From the IMG/VR virus record IMGVR_UViG_3300008113_000654, positions 1 through 38,513 of that record: DNA of 38,513 nt; one strand, 5' to 3'. This document shows positions 1 to 4,611 of the stretch, piece after piece. Each line of letters starts with the position of its first letter. Within the stretch, counting starts at the first letter, position 1. Both the position numbers and the translations under genes were made by a program. The notes beneath the pieces were generated by a model that saw nothing but the letters and a program-made list of their open reading frames with translations, searched no databases and was not told the DNA's origin. This DNA comes from a virus.

Positions 1-224
1 TGGGCTTGCTCGACCTTGCCTTTGGTCAGGCAGGATTGGCAAAGAGGGTGGCGGCTGAGTTGCGCCGACCTAATCTGTGCCCAGGCTTTCGTGTTGTAAA
101 CCGAGTCGTAGTCCCGGCTCAGGCTTTCCCGTCCCCCGTGGGCGAGGCAGTAGCCGTTGAGCTTACTGCGCTCGGCTTTGCATCCAAGGTGGGAGCATTT
201 ACGGTTGAAGGGTGCGGTTGGGAT
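1..224 (-). CDS. HNH endonuclease, N-terminal part (runs off the left edge)
   Basis: This is an open minus-strand frame that continues past position 1. It encodes a Cys-rich start (CSHLGC, then YCLAHGG), then YDSVYNTKAWAQIR and the CxxC of HPLCQSCL, which is the usual N-terminal half of phage HNH endonucleases encoded just before the terminase. The catalytic H-N-H residues would lie outside the window. There is no ATG, GTG or TTG between the in-frame stop (243-245) and the first Cys codon. An ATC codon at 222-224 sits 4 nt after GGAGG and would give a natural N-terminus (M/I-PTAPFNRKC). The gene overlaps the end of the upstream small gene in another frame. HNH proteins of this group nick or cut DNA during packaging together with the terminase; that role is inferred. 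The start is uncertain: a rare ATC start, a frameshift from the upstream gene, or a mutated start. Confidence 0.6.
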   Translation of the reverse strand, partial: MPTAPFNRKCSHLGCKAERSKLNGYCLAHGGRESLSRDYDSVYNTKAWAQIRSAQLSRHPLCQSCLTKGKVEQA

Positions 225-343
225 ATGACCTCCCTGTATCCACTAGCGTATGCCGCCCGTGCGACTGATAGAGCCTTGGCTTTGGAAGGGAAGGGACCCT
301 TGCTGCCCCACATCCATCCCGCTTTGGTCTTGGTCAGGGGCAT
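119..343 (-). CDS. small basic phage protein
   Basis: This 74-residue protein starts with ATG two bases after the stop of the upstream DUF5856-like gene. Its first ~43 residues (MPLTKTKAGWMWGSKGPFPS, then KAKALSVARAAYASGYREV) resemble a very short protein common in phage terminase regions. The remaining ~30 residues (rich in S, T, P and A) look like overprinted sequence, because the HNH frame runs through the same DNA. No enzymatic motif is seen and I do not know its function. The opposite-strand frame over the same DNA lacks recognisable features and was not called. Confidence 0.6.
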   Translation of the reverse strand: MPLTKTKAGWMWGSKGPFPSKAKALSVARAAYASGYREVISQPHPSTVNAPTLDAKPSAVSSTATASPTGDGKA

Positions 344-345
344 GG

Positions 346-744
346 TTAGGCAAGGAAGCGCAGTTTGTAGAGCGTGCTATTGATGAGGTTGGCGATGTTG
401 TCCACCTCGTTCTGTAGCTCTTGGTCTTGCGGGAATCCCGGTGCCGCCCTCAGTGTCTCTACCTCTACCTTGAGCATTTCTAGGTATGCGGTCGGGTCAG
501 AGCCGGGTAGCTTGTAGTCGGCTACGAAGTCGTGCAGCAACCCAAACTTGCCTTGGAAGGCTTCAACGAATGCGTCAAGCAGGTCGGGCAGTTCTTCGTA
601 AAAAGTGCCAAGAGCCTGATGCTCGGCGTAACTGCGGGTCGTCCAGTGCAGGATGTGGGCGTTTGAGGCAGCGTGGAGCAGGTGCATGGTGAAAGCCATG
701 ATCGGGTCTTTTTGCTCGACTTGCTCGTTGACTGAAAAGCGCAT
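346..744 (-). CDS. DUF5856-like (Dps/ferritin-like fold) phage protein
   Basis: This 132-residue, mostly helical protein contains the stretch HLLHAASNAHILHWTTRSYA followed by EHQALGTFYEELPDLLDAF. This pattern (His-Trp, Ala-Glu-His, Glu-Glu spaced along helices) resembles the phage family DUF5856, which looks like a small Dps or ferritin-type helical bundle. Its role in phages is not established. It may start at the first ATG (744, with AGGGGG a few bases upstream) or at the internal ATG 15 codons later. It is the first gene of the minus-strand run that leads into HNH and the terminases, so it is probably transcribed from the structured intergenic region to its right. The family assignment is from memory of the motif pattern. 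Confidence 0.6.
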   Translation of the reverse strand: MRFSVNEQVEQKDPIMAFTMHLLHAASNAHILHWTTRSYAEHQALGTFYEELPDLLDAFVEAFQGKFGLLHDFVADYKLPGSDPTAYLEMLKVEVETLRAAPGFPQDQELQNEVDNIANLINSTLYKLRFLA

Positions 745-753
745 GGTGCCCCC

Positions 754-762
754 TGTGGATAA
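754..762 (-). promoter_or_regulatory. perfect DnaA box
   Basis: The minus strand reads TTATCCACA, the exact DnaA 9-mer of Gammaproteobacteria and Betaproteobacteria. It lies between the first late gene and the structured region, 10 bases upstream of the DUF5856-like ATG. A single 9-mer can occur by chance in a genome this size. Its place in the only large non-coding region and the absence of phage replication genes make it a candidate origin component or a DnaA-controlled promoter site. Confidence 0.4.
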
Positions 763-832
763 CTAAGGGCATTTTGCCCCTCTTTATCTACTACTACAAC
801 CTAAGAACCCTCTTTGGTGAACCTTGGAGCAA

Positions 833-872
833 AGCGGAGCCTAACCGTAGGCAACCTACAGTTCGCTCCGCT
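833..872. repeat. long hairpin
   Basis: The arms agcggagc (833-840) and gctccgct (865-872) pair perfectly. Inside them aac/gtt (843-845, 861-863) and gtagg/cctac (847-851, 855-859) continue the stem around a three-base loop, with one c-a mismatch. The total is about 16 base pairs. It has no T-run and is not a simple terminator. Confidence 0.7.
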
Positions 873-915
873 TGCGATAAGCACCCTCTTCGGAGCCACC
901 TCATCGCTTCGCGTT

Positions 916-948
916 GCCTAGACTTGCGCTAACCACCCGGCTCTAGGC
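916..948. repeat. hairpin, 7-bp stem
   Basis: gcctaga (916-922) pairs perfectly with tctaggc (942-948) around a 19-base loop. It belongs to the cluster of stems in the divergent intergenic region. Confidence 0.5.
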
Positions 949-960
949 TTAGCCCACCGT

Positions 961-989
961 CCCCGCTTTGGCTTGCTCATGTAGCGGGG
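961..989. repeat. hairpin, 7-bp G+C-rich stem
   Basis: ccccgct (961-967) pairs perfectly with agcgggg (983-989) around a 15-base loop. It is part of the same structured cluster, and no T-run follows on either strand. Confidence 0.5.
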
Positions 990-1039
990 TATCTCAAGCC
1001 TGACCACCGACGTACCGCATCAGGCCGTCCAAAAGCAAA

Positions 1040-1174
1040 AACCCCTAGAAGATGCTCTGCGGTCTTGGCTCTTGGCGAGAGCAGCAGCGAGGCGTTTGAA
1101 ACGATCAAAAGACCCGCCCACTGCCATGCAAGACCGCACAGCACCCACTAGGGGTTCCAATCGTTTCAGCGCCT
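1040..1174 (-). ncRNA. candidate structured RNA element with pseudoknot topology
   Basis: Stem A joins 1040-1067 to 1129-1156: 9 perfect pairs (aacccctag/ctaggggtt), a partly paired internal loop, then 10 perfect pairs (tgcggtcttg/caagaccgca). Stem B joins 1090-1105, inside the loop of stem A, to 1160-1174 outside it: 5 pairs plus 8 pairs (gaaacgat/atcgtttc). The order A5'-B5'-A3'-B3' is that of a pseudoknot or of two competing folds. A small hairpin (1068-1072/1078-1082) lies within. Read on the minus strand, stem A is followed at once by TTTTTGCTTTT, as in an intrinsic terminator. The element would then sit in the leader of the late operon and could act as a terminator/antiterminator or processive antitermination element. 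The strand and function are inferred; the base pairing is direct. Confidence 0.45.
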
Positions 1175-1225
1175 AGATGCCACTCTAGACAAGCGCATTG
1201 TGGCACAAGCAAGCGCAAAGCGAGT

Positions 1226-1254
1226 AATAAAAAAACCCGCAAAACCGAGGGTTT
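1226..1254 (-). terminator. Rho-independent terminator (minus strand)
   Basis: Read on the minus strand, AAACCC (1254-1249) pairs with GGGTTT (1238-1233) and the run continues as TTTTATTA. Inner pairs C-G and G-T extend the stem past one mismatch. It would stop minus-strand transcription coming out of the early genes before it enters the structured leader. Its stem is short, so its strength is uncertain. Confidence 0.45.
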
Positions 1255-1323
1255 ATCCTATAGTGTGACGCTGTTGTCGAACTACACTAGCATCATTGCA
1301 ACGACGACACTAAATGAAATGGC

Positions 1324-2106
1324 ATGGCTGATCAGCAAAGCAATGATGGACTTCGTGAACTCGCATTGTTCGCCGGAGCAGGTGGCGGCATCCTTGGGGG
1401 CAAGCTCCTCGGATGGAGAACCGTCTGCGCCGTCGAATGGGAACCCTATCCCGCAAGCGTACTGTGCGCCCGACAAAACGACGGTTTTCTCCCGCCTTTC
1501 CCGATTTGGGATGACGTTCAAACCTTTGACGGAAGACCGTGGCGAGGCATTGTTGATGTCGTATCGGGCGGCTTTCCCTGTCAAGACATTTCCGCCGCAG
1601 GAAGTGGAGCCGGGATTGACGGAGAGCGATCAGGGATGTGGCGAGAAATGGCGCGGATCGTTCGTGAAGTACGACCGCAGTACGTCTTCGTGGAAAACTC
1701 ACCAATGCTCACTTCTCGGGGGCTTGGACGAGTTCTTGGAGACTTGGCCGCAATGGGGTTTGATGCGCGATGGGGAGTGTTGGGAGGTGACGCCATCGGA
1801 ATCAACACAAAAAGAGATCGAATTTGGATTTTGGCCTACACCCACGAAGTCAGACGGCGTGCAACACGGCAAAGAAAAATGGATCGCAAATTCGCGGTCA
1901 AAACGAAGTTCCCTTGGAAAAACAGCGCCAACAGAGAGGATTACTTACGTTTATTTCGAAAGCAATATTCCGATGAAGTTTTATCCCGAGCTTTCAGAGG
2001 AATTGATGACATGGCCCAAAGGATGGACGCGCTTGGAGCCATTGGAAATGGACAAATTCCGGGAGTGGCAGCAACAGCATGGCTCGAACTGAGAAAACAA
2101 CTTTGA
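1324..2106 (+). CDS. dcm: DNA (cytosine-5) methyltransferase
   Basis: This 260-residue enzyme should transfer a methyl group from S-adenosylmethionine to carbon 5 of cytosine in phage DNA. The C5-MTase motifs are in order: motif I LFAGAGGG (15-22), motif II AVEWEPYPASVL (36-47), motif IV SGGFPCQDIS with the catalytic Cys86, motif VI ENSP (124-127, usually ENV), motif VIII KRDRIWILA (163-171), and motif X GNGQIP (241-246). It is shorter than typical enzymes (over 320 residues), with only ~60 residues for target recognition. The start is the ATG at 1324; a strong Shine-Dalgarno sequence is not obvious. It is the first gene of the plus-strand operon and most likely protects phage DNA from host restriction. 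A second protein-like frame lies inside it. Confidence 0.9.
   Translation: MADQQSNDGLRELALFAGAGGGILGGKLLGWRTVCAVEWEPYPASVLCARQNDGFLPPFPIWDDVQTFDGRPWRGIVDVVSGGFPCQDISAAGSGAGIDGERSGMWREMARIVREVRPQYVFVENSPMLTSRGLGRVLGDLAAMGFDARWGVLGGDAIGINTKRDRIWILAYTHEVRRRATRQRKMDRKFAVKTKFPWKNSANREDYLRLFRKQYSDEVLSRAFRGIDDMAQRMDALGAIGNGQIPGVAATAWLELRKQL
1511..2092 (+). CDS. nested gene overlapping dcm in the +1 frame; W-rich phage protein
   Basis: A 193-residue frame starting MTFKPLTEDRGEALLMSYRA lies wholly inside the methyltransferase gene. The frame is open from 1265 to 2092. It contains KYDRSTSSWKTHQCSLLG, FLETWPQWGLMRDGECWE, FWPTPTKSDG and a C-terminal MTWPKGWTRLEPLEMDKF. I recognise this arrangement from phage proteins usually annotated as hypothetical and often found with dcm genes. 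It encodes no known catalytic motif. The start could be this ATG or further upstream, and there is no clear ribosome binding site. Because dcm is conserved, a conserved shadow frame is possible. The long open frame, the well-formed tryptophan-rich C-terminus and the family resemblance favour a real overprinted gene. Confidence 0.5.
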   Translation: MTFKPLTEDRGEALLMSYRAAFPVKTFPPQEVEPGLTESDQGCGEKWRGSFVKYDRSTSSWKTHQCSLLGGLDEFLETWPQWGLMRDGECWEVTPSESTQKEIEFGFWPTPTKSDGVQHGKEKWIANSRSKRSSLGKTAPTERITYVYFESNIPMKFYPELSEELMTWPKGWTRLEPLEMDKFREWQQQHGSN

Positions 2107-2116
2107 AAGACAAGAC

Positions 2117-2212
2117 ATGAAACAAAAACTGATCGACATCGCCTTTGCCATCATCACCGGCTTGATTGGCTGCGCCTTTCTTCTTCATGCGCTCGATGCG
2201 CTTTGGGTGTGA
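2117..2212 (+). CDS. small single-span membrane protein
   Basis: This 31-residue protein begins MKQKLIDIAFAIITGLIGCA and is one hydrophobic helix from about residue 5 to 26, ending at TGA 2210-2212. Its ATG directly follows AAGACAAGAC, the same 21-base start region (2104-2124) that occurs again in front of the ERF gene (6200-6220). It fills the otherwise empty space between dcm and the next gene and ends inside that gene's start region. Its function is unknown; an inner-membrane location is inferred from the helix. Confidence 0.5.
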   Translation: MKQKLIDIAFAIITGLIGCAFLLHALDALWV

Positions 2213-2214
2213 TC

Positions 2215-2949
2215 GTGATTCACTACCACGGCACTCCCATTGGTGGCCCGCGCAAGGATGCGGCGCGATTCTTAGCCGGTCGCCACGCCCTTGTGCCTTT
2301 TAGCTACCCTGACGACATCGGCATCGTTGCCGAGGTCTGCCAGTCGTTTTGCCTAGACAACGGTGCGTTTACTGTGTGGAAACAGGGCGGCAAACTTGAT
2401 GTGGATGGTTATATCAGGTGGGTGGCAGAGTGGCACCGGCACCCCGGCTTTGACTTTGCTTTGATCCCTGATGTTATTGATGGCACGGCTCAGGAAAACG
2501 ACGCGCTAGTTGAGAGATGGCCGAAGGTGCTGAACGGTGTTCCCGTTTGGCATATGCATGAACCCACGCCAAGGCTCACTTGGTTGGCAAGACGGTTTAG
2601 GACGGTCGCTTTGGGGTCGAGCGGGGAGTTTTCTTCGGTCGGCACCCCGCAATGGTGGGGCAGGATGAAGCAAGCAATGAAAGCCGTGTGCGACGAGCAA
2701 GGCCGACCGTTTTGCAAGCTGCATGGGCTTCGGATGCTTGACCCTGACATCTTTACACGCCTGCCCTTGTCGTCTGCCGACTCAACCAATGCGGCAGTCA
2801 ATTCGGGATCACTTAGTCGGTTTGGTTCGTATCTGCCCCCTACCGTGGCGCAACGCGCAGAAGTCATTGCCGAGCGTATTGAGGCAAACAACTCAGCACC
2901 GGCATTCATTGAAACGCAGGAGGAACTGTGCTTTACATTGCAATCGTGA
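2215..2949 (+). CDS. tRNA-guanine transglycosylase/DpdA-like TIM-barrel protein
   Basis: This 244-residue protein starts GTG (2215; GTG 2209 is an alternative). Its motifs line up with the TGT superfamily: DNGAF (48-52) at the place of the DSGGF catalytic Asp, IPDVIDG (84-90), ALGSSGE (132-138) like the GG/AVGE loop, and LHGLRMLDPDIFTRL (169-183) leading to ADST (188-191), where the second Asp of TGT lies. TGT enzymes exchange guanine for a 7-deazaguanine base; phage DpdA proteins do this in DNA. It is much shorter than bacterial TGT (about 370 residues) and has no Zn-binding Cys cluster. The next gene, overlapping it by 22 bases, is a precursor transporter, which supports a 7-deazaguanine role. 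The family is likely; whether the substrate is DNA or tRNA is inference. Confidence 0.55.
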   Translation: MIHYHGTPIGGPRKDAARFLAGRHALVPFSYPDDIGIVAEVCQSFCLDNGAFTVWKQGGKLDVDGYIRWVAEWHRHPGFDFALIPDVIDGTAQENDALVERWPKVLNGVPVWHMHEPTPRLTWLARRFRTVALGSSGEFSSVGTPQWWGRMKQAMKAVCDEQGRPFCKLHGLRMLDPDIFTRLPLSSADSTNAAVNSGSLSRFGSYLPPTVAQRAEVIAERIEANNSAPAFIETQEELCFTLQS

Positions 2950-3407
2950 TCTATGCCGTTGCTATGACGGCAGCCAACCTAACCATCGCCGCATTTGGGC
3001 CGTGGGTCAGCCCGATCAATGCTTTTTTCTTGATTGGCCTTGACCTGACCCTGCGCGATTGGTTGCAAACGCGACTGAATCAGCTTCAGATGCTATGCCT
3101 AATCATTGCATCAGGGTTGGTTACCTATCTTGCCAACCCATCGGCGCACATGATTGCGATTGCCTCAGCAGTCGCGTTTACCGGAGCCGCCTTTGTGGAT
3201 TGGTCGGTGTTTACGAAGGCCAAAGGAACTTGGTTTGCTAAGGCCAACAAGTCAAATGTCGCCGGTGCTGCGGTTGATTCGCTGATCTTCCCGACCATTG
3301 CGTTTGGGTCATTGATGCCGCACATCGTCCTCATGCAGTTTGCGGCAAAAGTCGGCGGTGGCTTTGTTTGGTCTTATGTCTTCTCAAAAGTCAGGGGCAA
3401 TGGATGA
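2928..3407 (+). CDS. VUT-family (YhhQ-like) queuosine-precursor transporter
   Basis: This 159-residue integral membrane protein has about five hydrophobic spans. It starts GTG 2928 behind a strong GGAGGAA (2918-2924), inside the end of the preceding gene. Diagnostic stretches are FGPWVSPINAFFLIGLDLTL near the N-terminus and AGAAVDSLIFPTIAFG plus QFAAKVGGGFVWSYVF near the C-terminus, typical of the VUT/YhhQ family. E. coli YhhQ imports preQ0/preQ1; the phage protein is shorter than YhhQ (~220 residues) but keeps these signatures. Paired with the upstream TGT-like protein it would bring in the 7-deazaguanine base to be inserted into nucleic acid. The family call is good; the transported compound is inferred. 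Confidence 0.75.
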   Translation: MLYIAIVIYAVAMTAANLTIAAFGPWVSPINAFFLIGLDLTLRDWLQTRLNQLQMLCLIIASGLVTYLANPSAHMIAIASAVAFTGAAFVDWSVFTKAKGTWFAKANKSNVAGAAVDSLIFPTIAFGSLMPHIVLMQFAAKVGGGFVWSYVFSKVRGNG

Positions 3408-3748
3408 TCGCCCTTCCTGAATGGATCGACCCCGAGGCTTGGGAAGGCTTTTGCGAGATGCGTAAGGCAATGAAGAAGATTCCCTTCACCGACCGCGCAC
3501 AAAAGATGGTGCTGAAGTCCCTTTATGACCTACGCGCTGCCGGACATGACCCCAATGCTTCCCTCGACCAATCGACGCTGATGGGTTGGCGCGATGTGTT
3601 CCCGCCTAGAGCCAAGGAAATCCCTGTGGTGCGCTCTCAAGCCGAAGAAACATCACGCTATCTTGCCGAGCAAGAACGGCACCGCCAAGCAAATAAAAAC
3701 AGTTTTGCGCGAATCGCAGCACTCCAAGCGATTAAGTTGATCCGATGA
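3404..3748 (+). CDS. small protein resembling the C-terminal domain of phage replication proteins
   Basis: This 114-residue protein starts at an ATG overlapping the transporter stop (ATGA). The first ~65 residues (W-x-x-F-C-E-M-R-K ... TDRAQKMVLKSLYDLRAAGH ... ASLDQSTLMGWRDVFP) follow the pattern of the helical C-terminal domain of DnaT/O-like replication initiators, in which helices end in a conserved GW-x-x-xFP. The tail is charged (RSQAEETSRYLAEQERHRQA). It lacks the N-terminal DNA-binding part of such initiators. It may help load the host helicase; this is inferred from similarity alone. Confidence 0.5.
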   Translation: MIALPEWIDPEAWEGFCEMRKAMKKIPFTDRAQKMVLKSLYDLRAAGHDPNASLDQSTLMGWRDVFPPRAKEIPVVRSQAEETSRYLAEQERHRQANKNSFARIAALQAIKLIR

Positions 3749-4098
3749 TTAAAGTCAACGCCATGTGTCAAGCGCAGCTTGTGAAGCTGTTGCTTGAGGG
3801 CACCCACACTTGTTACGAACTTGCCCAAGCAACGGGGCTGCACTATTGCCGTGAGCTTCACAAAGCCGGTGCTGCCCACATTGCGATGTGGGAAAAAGAC
3901 AGCAGAGGACGCGATTTGCTCAAGGTCTACAAGTTGGGACAGGGCAAGGATGCCAAGCGTCGAAGGATGACTTCGGCAGAGCGTCAAAGGAAATACCGAG
4001 AAAAAAAGAAGCACGCTGAGATGCTGCAAGTAACGACAGGGAACGGTGAGTACGAAGCCCGCGCCAATGGGCGTATAGCTTTTAAGGTGGCATCGTGA
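3745..4098 (+). CDS. helix-turn-helix phage protein with basic tail
   Basis: This 117-residue protein starts at an ATG overlapping the previous stop by four bases. Residues 1-45 form a winged-HTH-like segment (QAQLVKLLLEGTHTCYELAQ, then ATGLHY), followed by a strand region (AAHIAMWEKDSRGRDLLKVY) and a very basic stretch (KDAKRRRMTSAERQRKYREK). Such proteins are common in phage early operons and probably bind DNA as regulators. The recognition helix looks shortened: after GLHY the sequence jumps to CRELHKAG, where related proteins have several more residues. It may therefore be altered in DNA binding. Confidence 0.55.
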   Translation: MIKVNAMCQAQLVKLLLEGTHTCYELAQATGLHYCRELHKAGAAHIAMWEKDSRGRDLLKVYKLGQGKDAKRRRMTSAERQRKYREKKKHAEMLQVTTGNGEYEARANGRIAFKVAS

Positions 4099-4346
4099 TT
4101 TCGTGCATGGGCGGGTGGTGCGACCGCAGAGAAAAGTGCCTGTACTACCAATACCCTTCTATCAACCATGTCGAGCGACTATGTGAGGACGGCAGCTATG
4201 ACGCATTTGTATCGAGAGTTTCACTTGCGCGACCTGAGCGTGTGGAACACCTTTGTGGCCTTCGTGGGGTCGAACGCGAAAGCAATGGCCGACGCGGGGA
4301 CTCCCCTGCGGCTTATCGTCACCACCGCAGAGACAAAGAGGAATAG
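4095..4346 (+). CDS. small Cys-rich phage protein overlapping ninB
   Basis: This 83-residue protein starts GTG 4095, overlapping the previous stop (GTGA). The first ~38 residues carry a compact Cys pattern (ISCMGGWCDRREKCLYY ... ERLCEDG), possibly a metal-binding knuckle, of a kind recurrent in phage early regions. The rest (150 bases) overlaps ninB in another frame and is Arg-rich with no recognisable pattern, so it may have been created by overprinting. Function unknown. Confidence 0.5.
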   Translation: MISCMGGWCDRREKCLYYQYPSINHVERLCEDGSYDAFVSRVSLARPERVEHLCGLRGVERESNGRRGDSPAAYRHHRRDKEE

Positions 4347-4611
4347 TGAACAAAACAAACGCTATTGGGGGCTTGTTCTCAAGACCATAGCCGCGACCGC
4401 TTGGGTCGATGGTCAGCAGTTCTCAGCAGATGTGTGGCATGAGTTCTTTGCTCGGAAATTTGGCGTTTGTGAGGATGTGACGCTGCCCGGCGGTGAGGTG
4501 GTGACCCGCCGCCGCAGTACGACAGACATGAGCGTGTCGGAGTTCACCACCTACATGAACGAAGTCGAGTCCTACGCCGTGCAGCAACTTGGAGTGACTT
4601 TTGATGCGTGA
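4198..4611 (+). CDS. ninB: NinB/Orf family recombination protein
   Basis: This 137-residue protein starts with ATG 4198. The hallmark is PLRLIVTTAETKRNSEQNKR followed by YWGLVLKTIAATAW, the core of the NinB fold, then W-H-E-F-F (fkar) and a C-terminal helix ending near the stop. Lambda NinB (Orf, 146 residues) binds single-stranded DNA and SSB and can replace RecFOR in loading recombinase. Length and motifs fit well. It is in the recombination part of the early operon together with SSB, ERF and YqaJ. Confidence 0.85.
   Translation: MTHLYREFHLRDLSVWNTFVAFVGSNAKAMADAGTPLRLIVTTAETKRNSEQNKRYWGLVLKTIAATAWVDGQQFSADVWHEFFARKFGVCEDVTLPGGEVVTRRRSTTDMSVSEFTTYMNEVESYAVQQLGVTFDA

Larger units (their letters stand above)
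745..1323. other. protein-free divergent intergenic region with many inverted repeats
   Basis: About 580 bases between the minus-strand late leader and the plus-strand early operon hold no convincing protein gene. Visible contents are a DnaA box at 754-762, hairpins at 833-872, 916-948 and 961-989, the long structured element at 1040-1174, and a minus-strand terminator at 1226-1254. The density of perfect stems is far above the rest of the window. Two readings fit: a structured 5' leader or regulatory RNA for the late operon (read on the minus strand), or a replication origin. Promoters for both directions must lie here, but I see no clean -35/-10 pair. TATAGT at 1259-1264 is the only reasonable -10 for the early operon. 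Confidence 0.75.

Noticed and set aside
6-383. 125-residue plus-strand frame at the left edge
   Set aside because: It lies opposite the small basic gene and the HNH gene, which both have recognisable protein patterns; the plus frame has none.
486-692. Arg-rich plus-strand frame opposite the DUF5856-like gene
   Set aside because: Composition is that of a shadow frame, and the opposite strand has a clear conserved protein.
745-1264. tRNA gene or CRISPR array in the structured intergenic region
   Set aside because: No cloverleaf with a T-loop GTTC motif and no regularly spaced direct repeats were found; the repeats are inverted and all different.
1259-1264. TATAGT as a sigma-70 promoter for the early operon
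   Set aside because: The -10 is fair but no -35 lies 16-18 bases upstream, so I do not list it as a feature.
1310-1705. Minus-strand frame opposite dcm
   Set aside because: Arg-rich shadow with no motif and no start signal, unlike the plus-strand nested frame.
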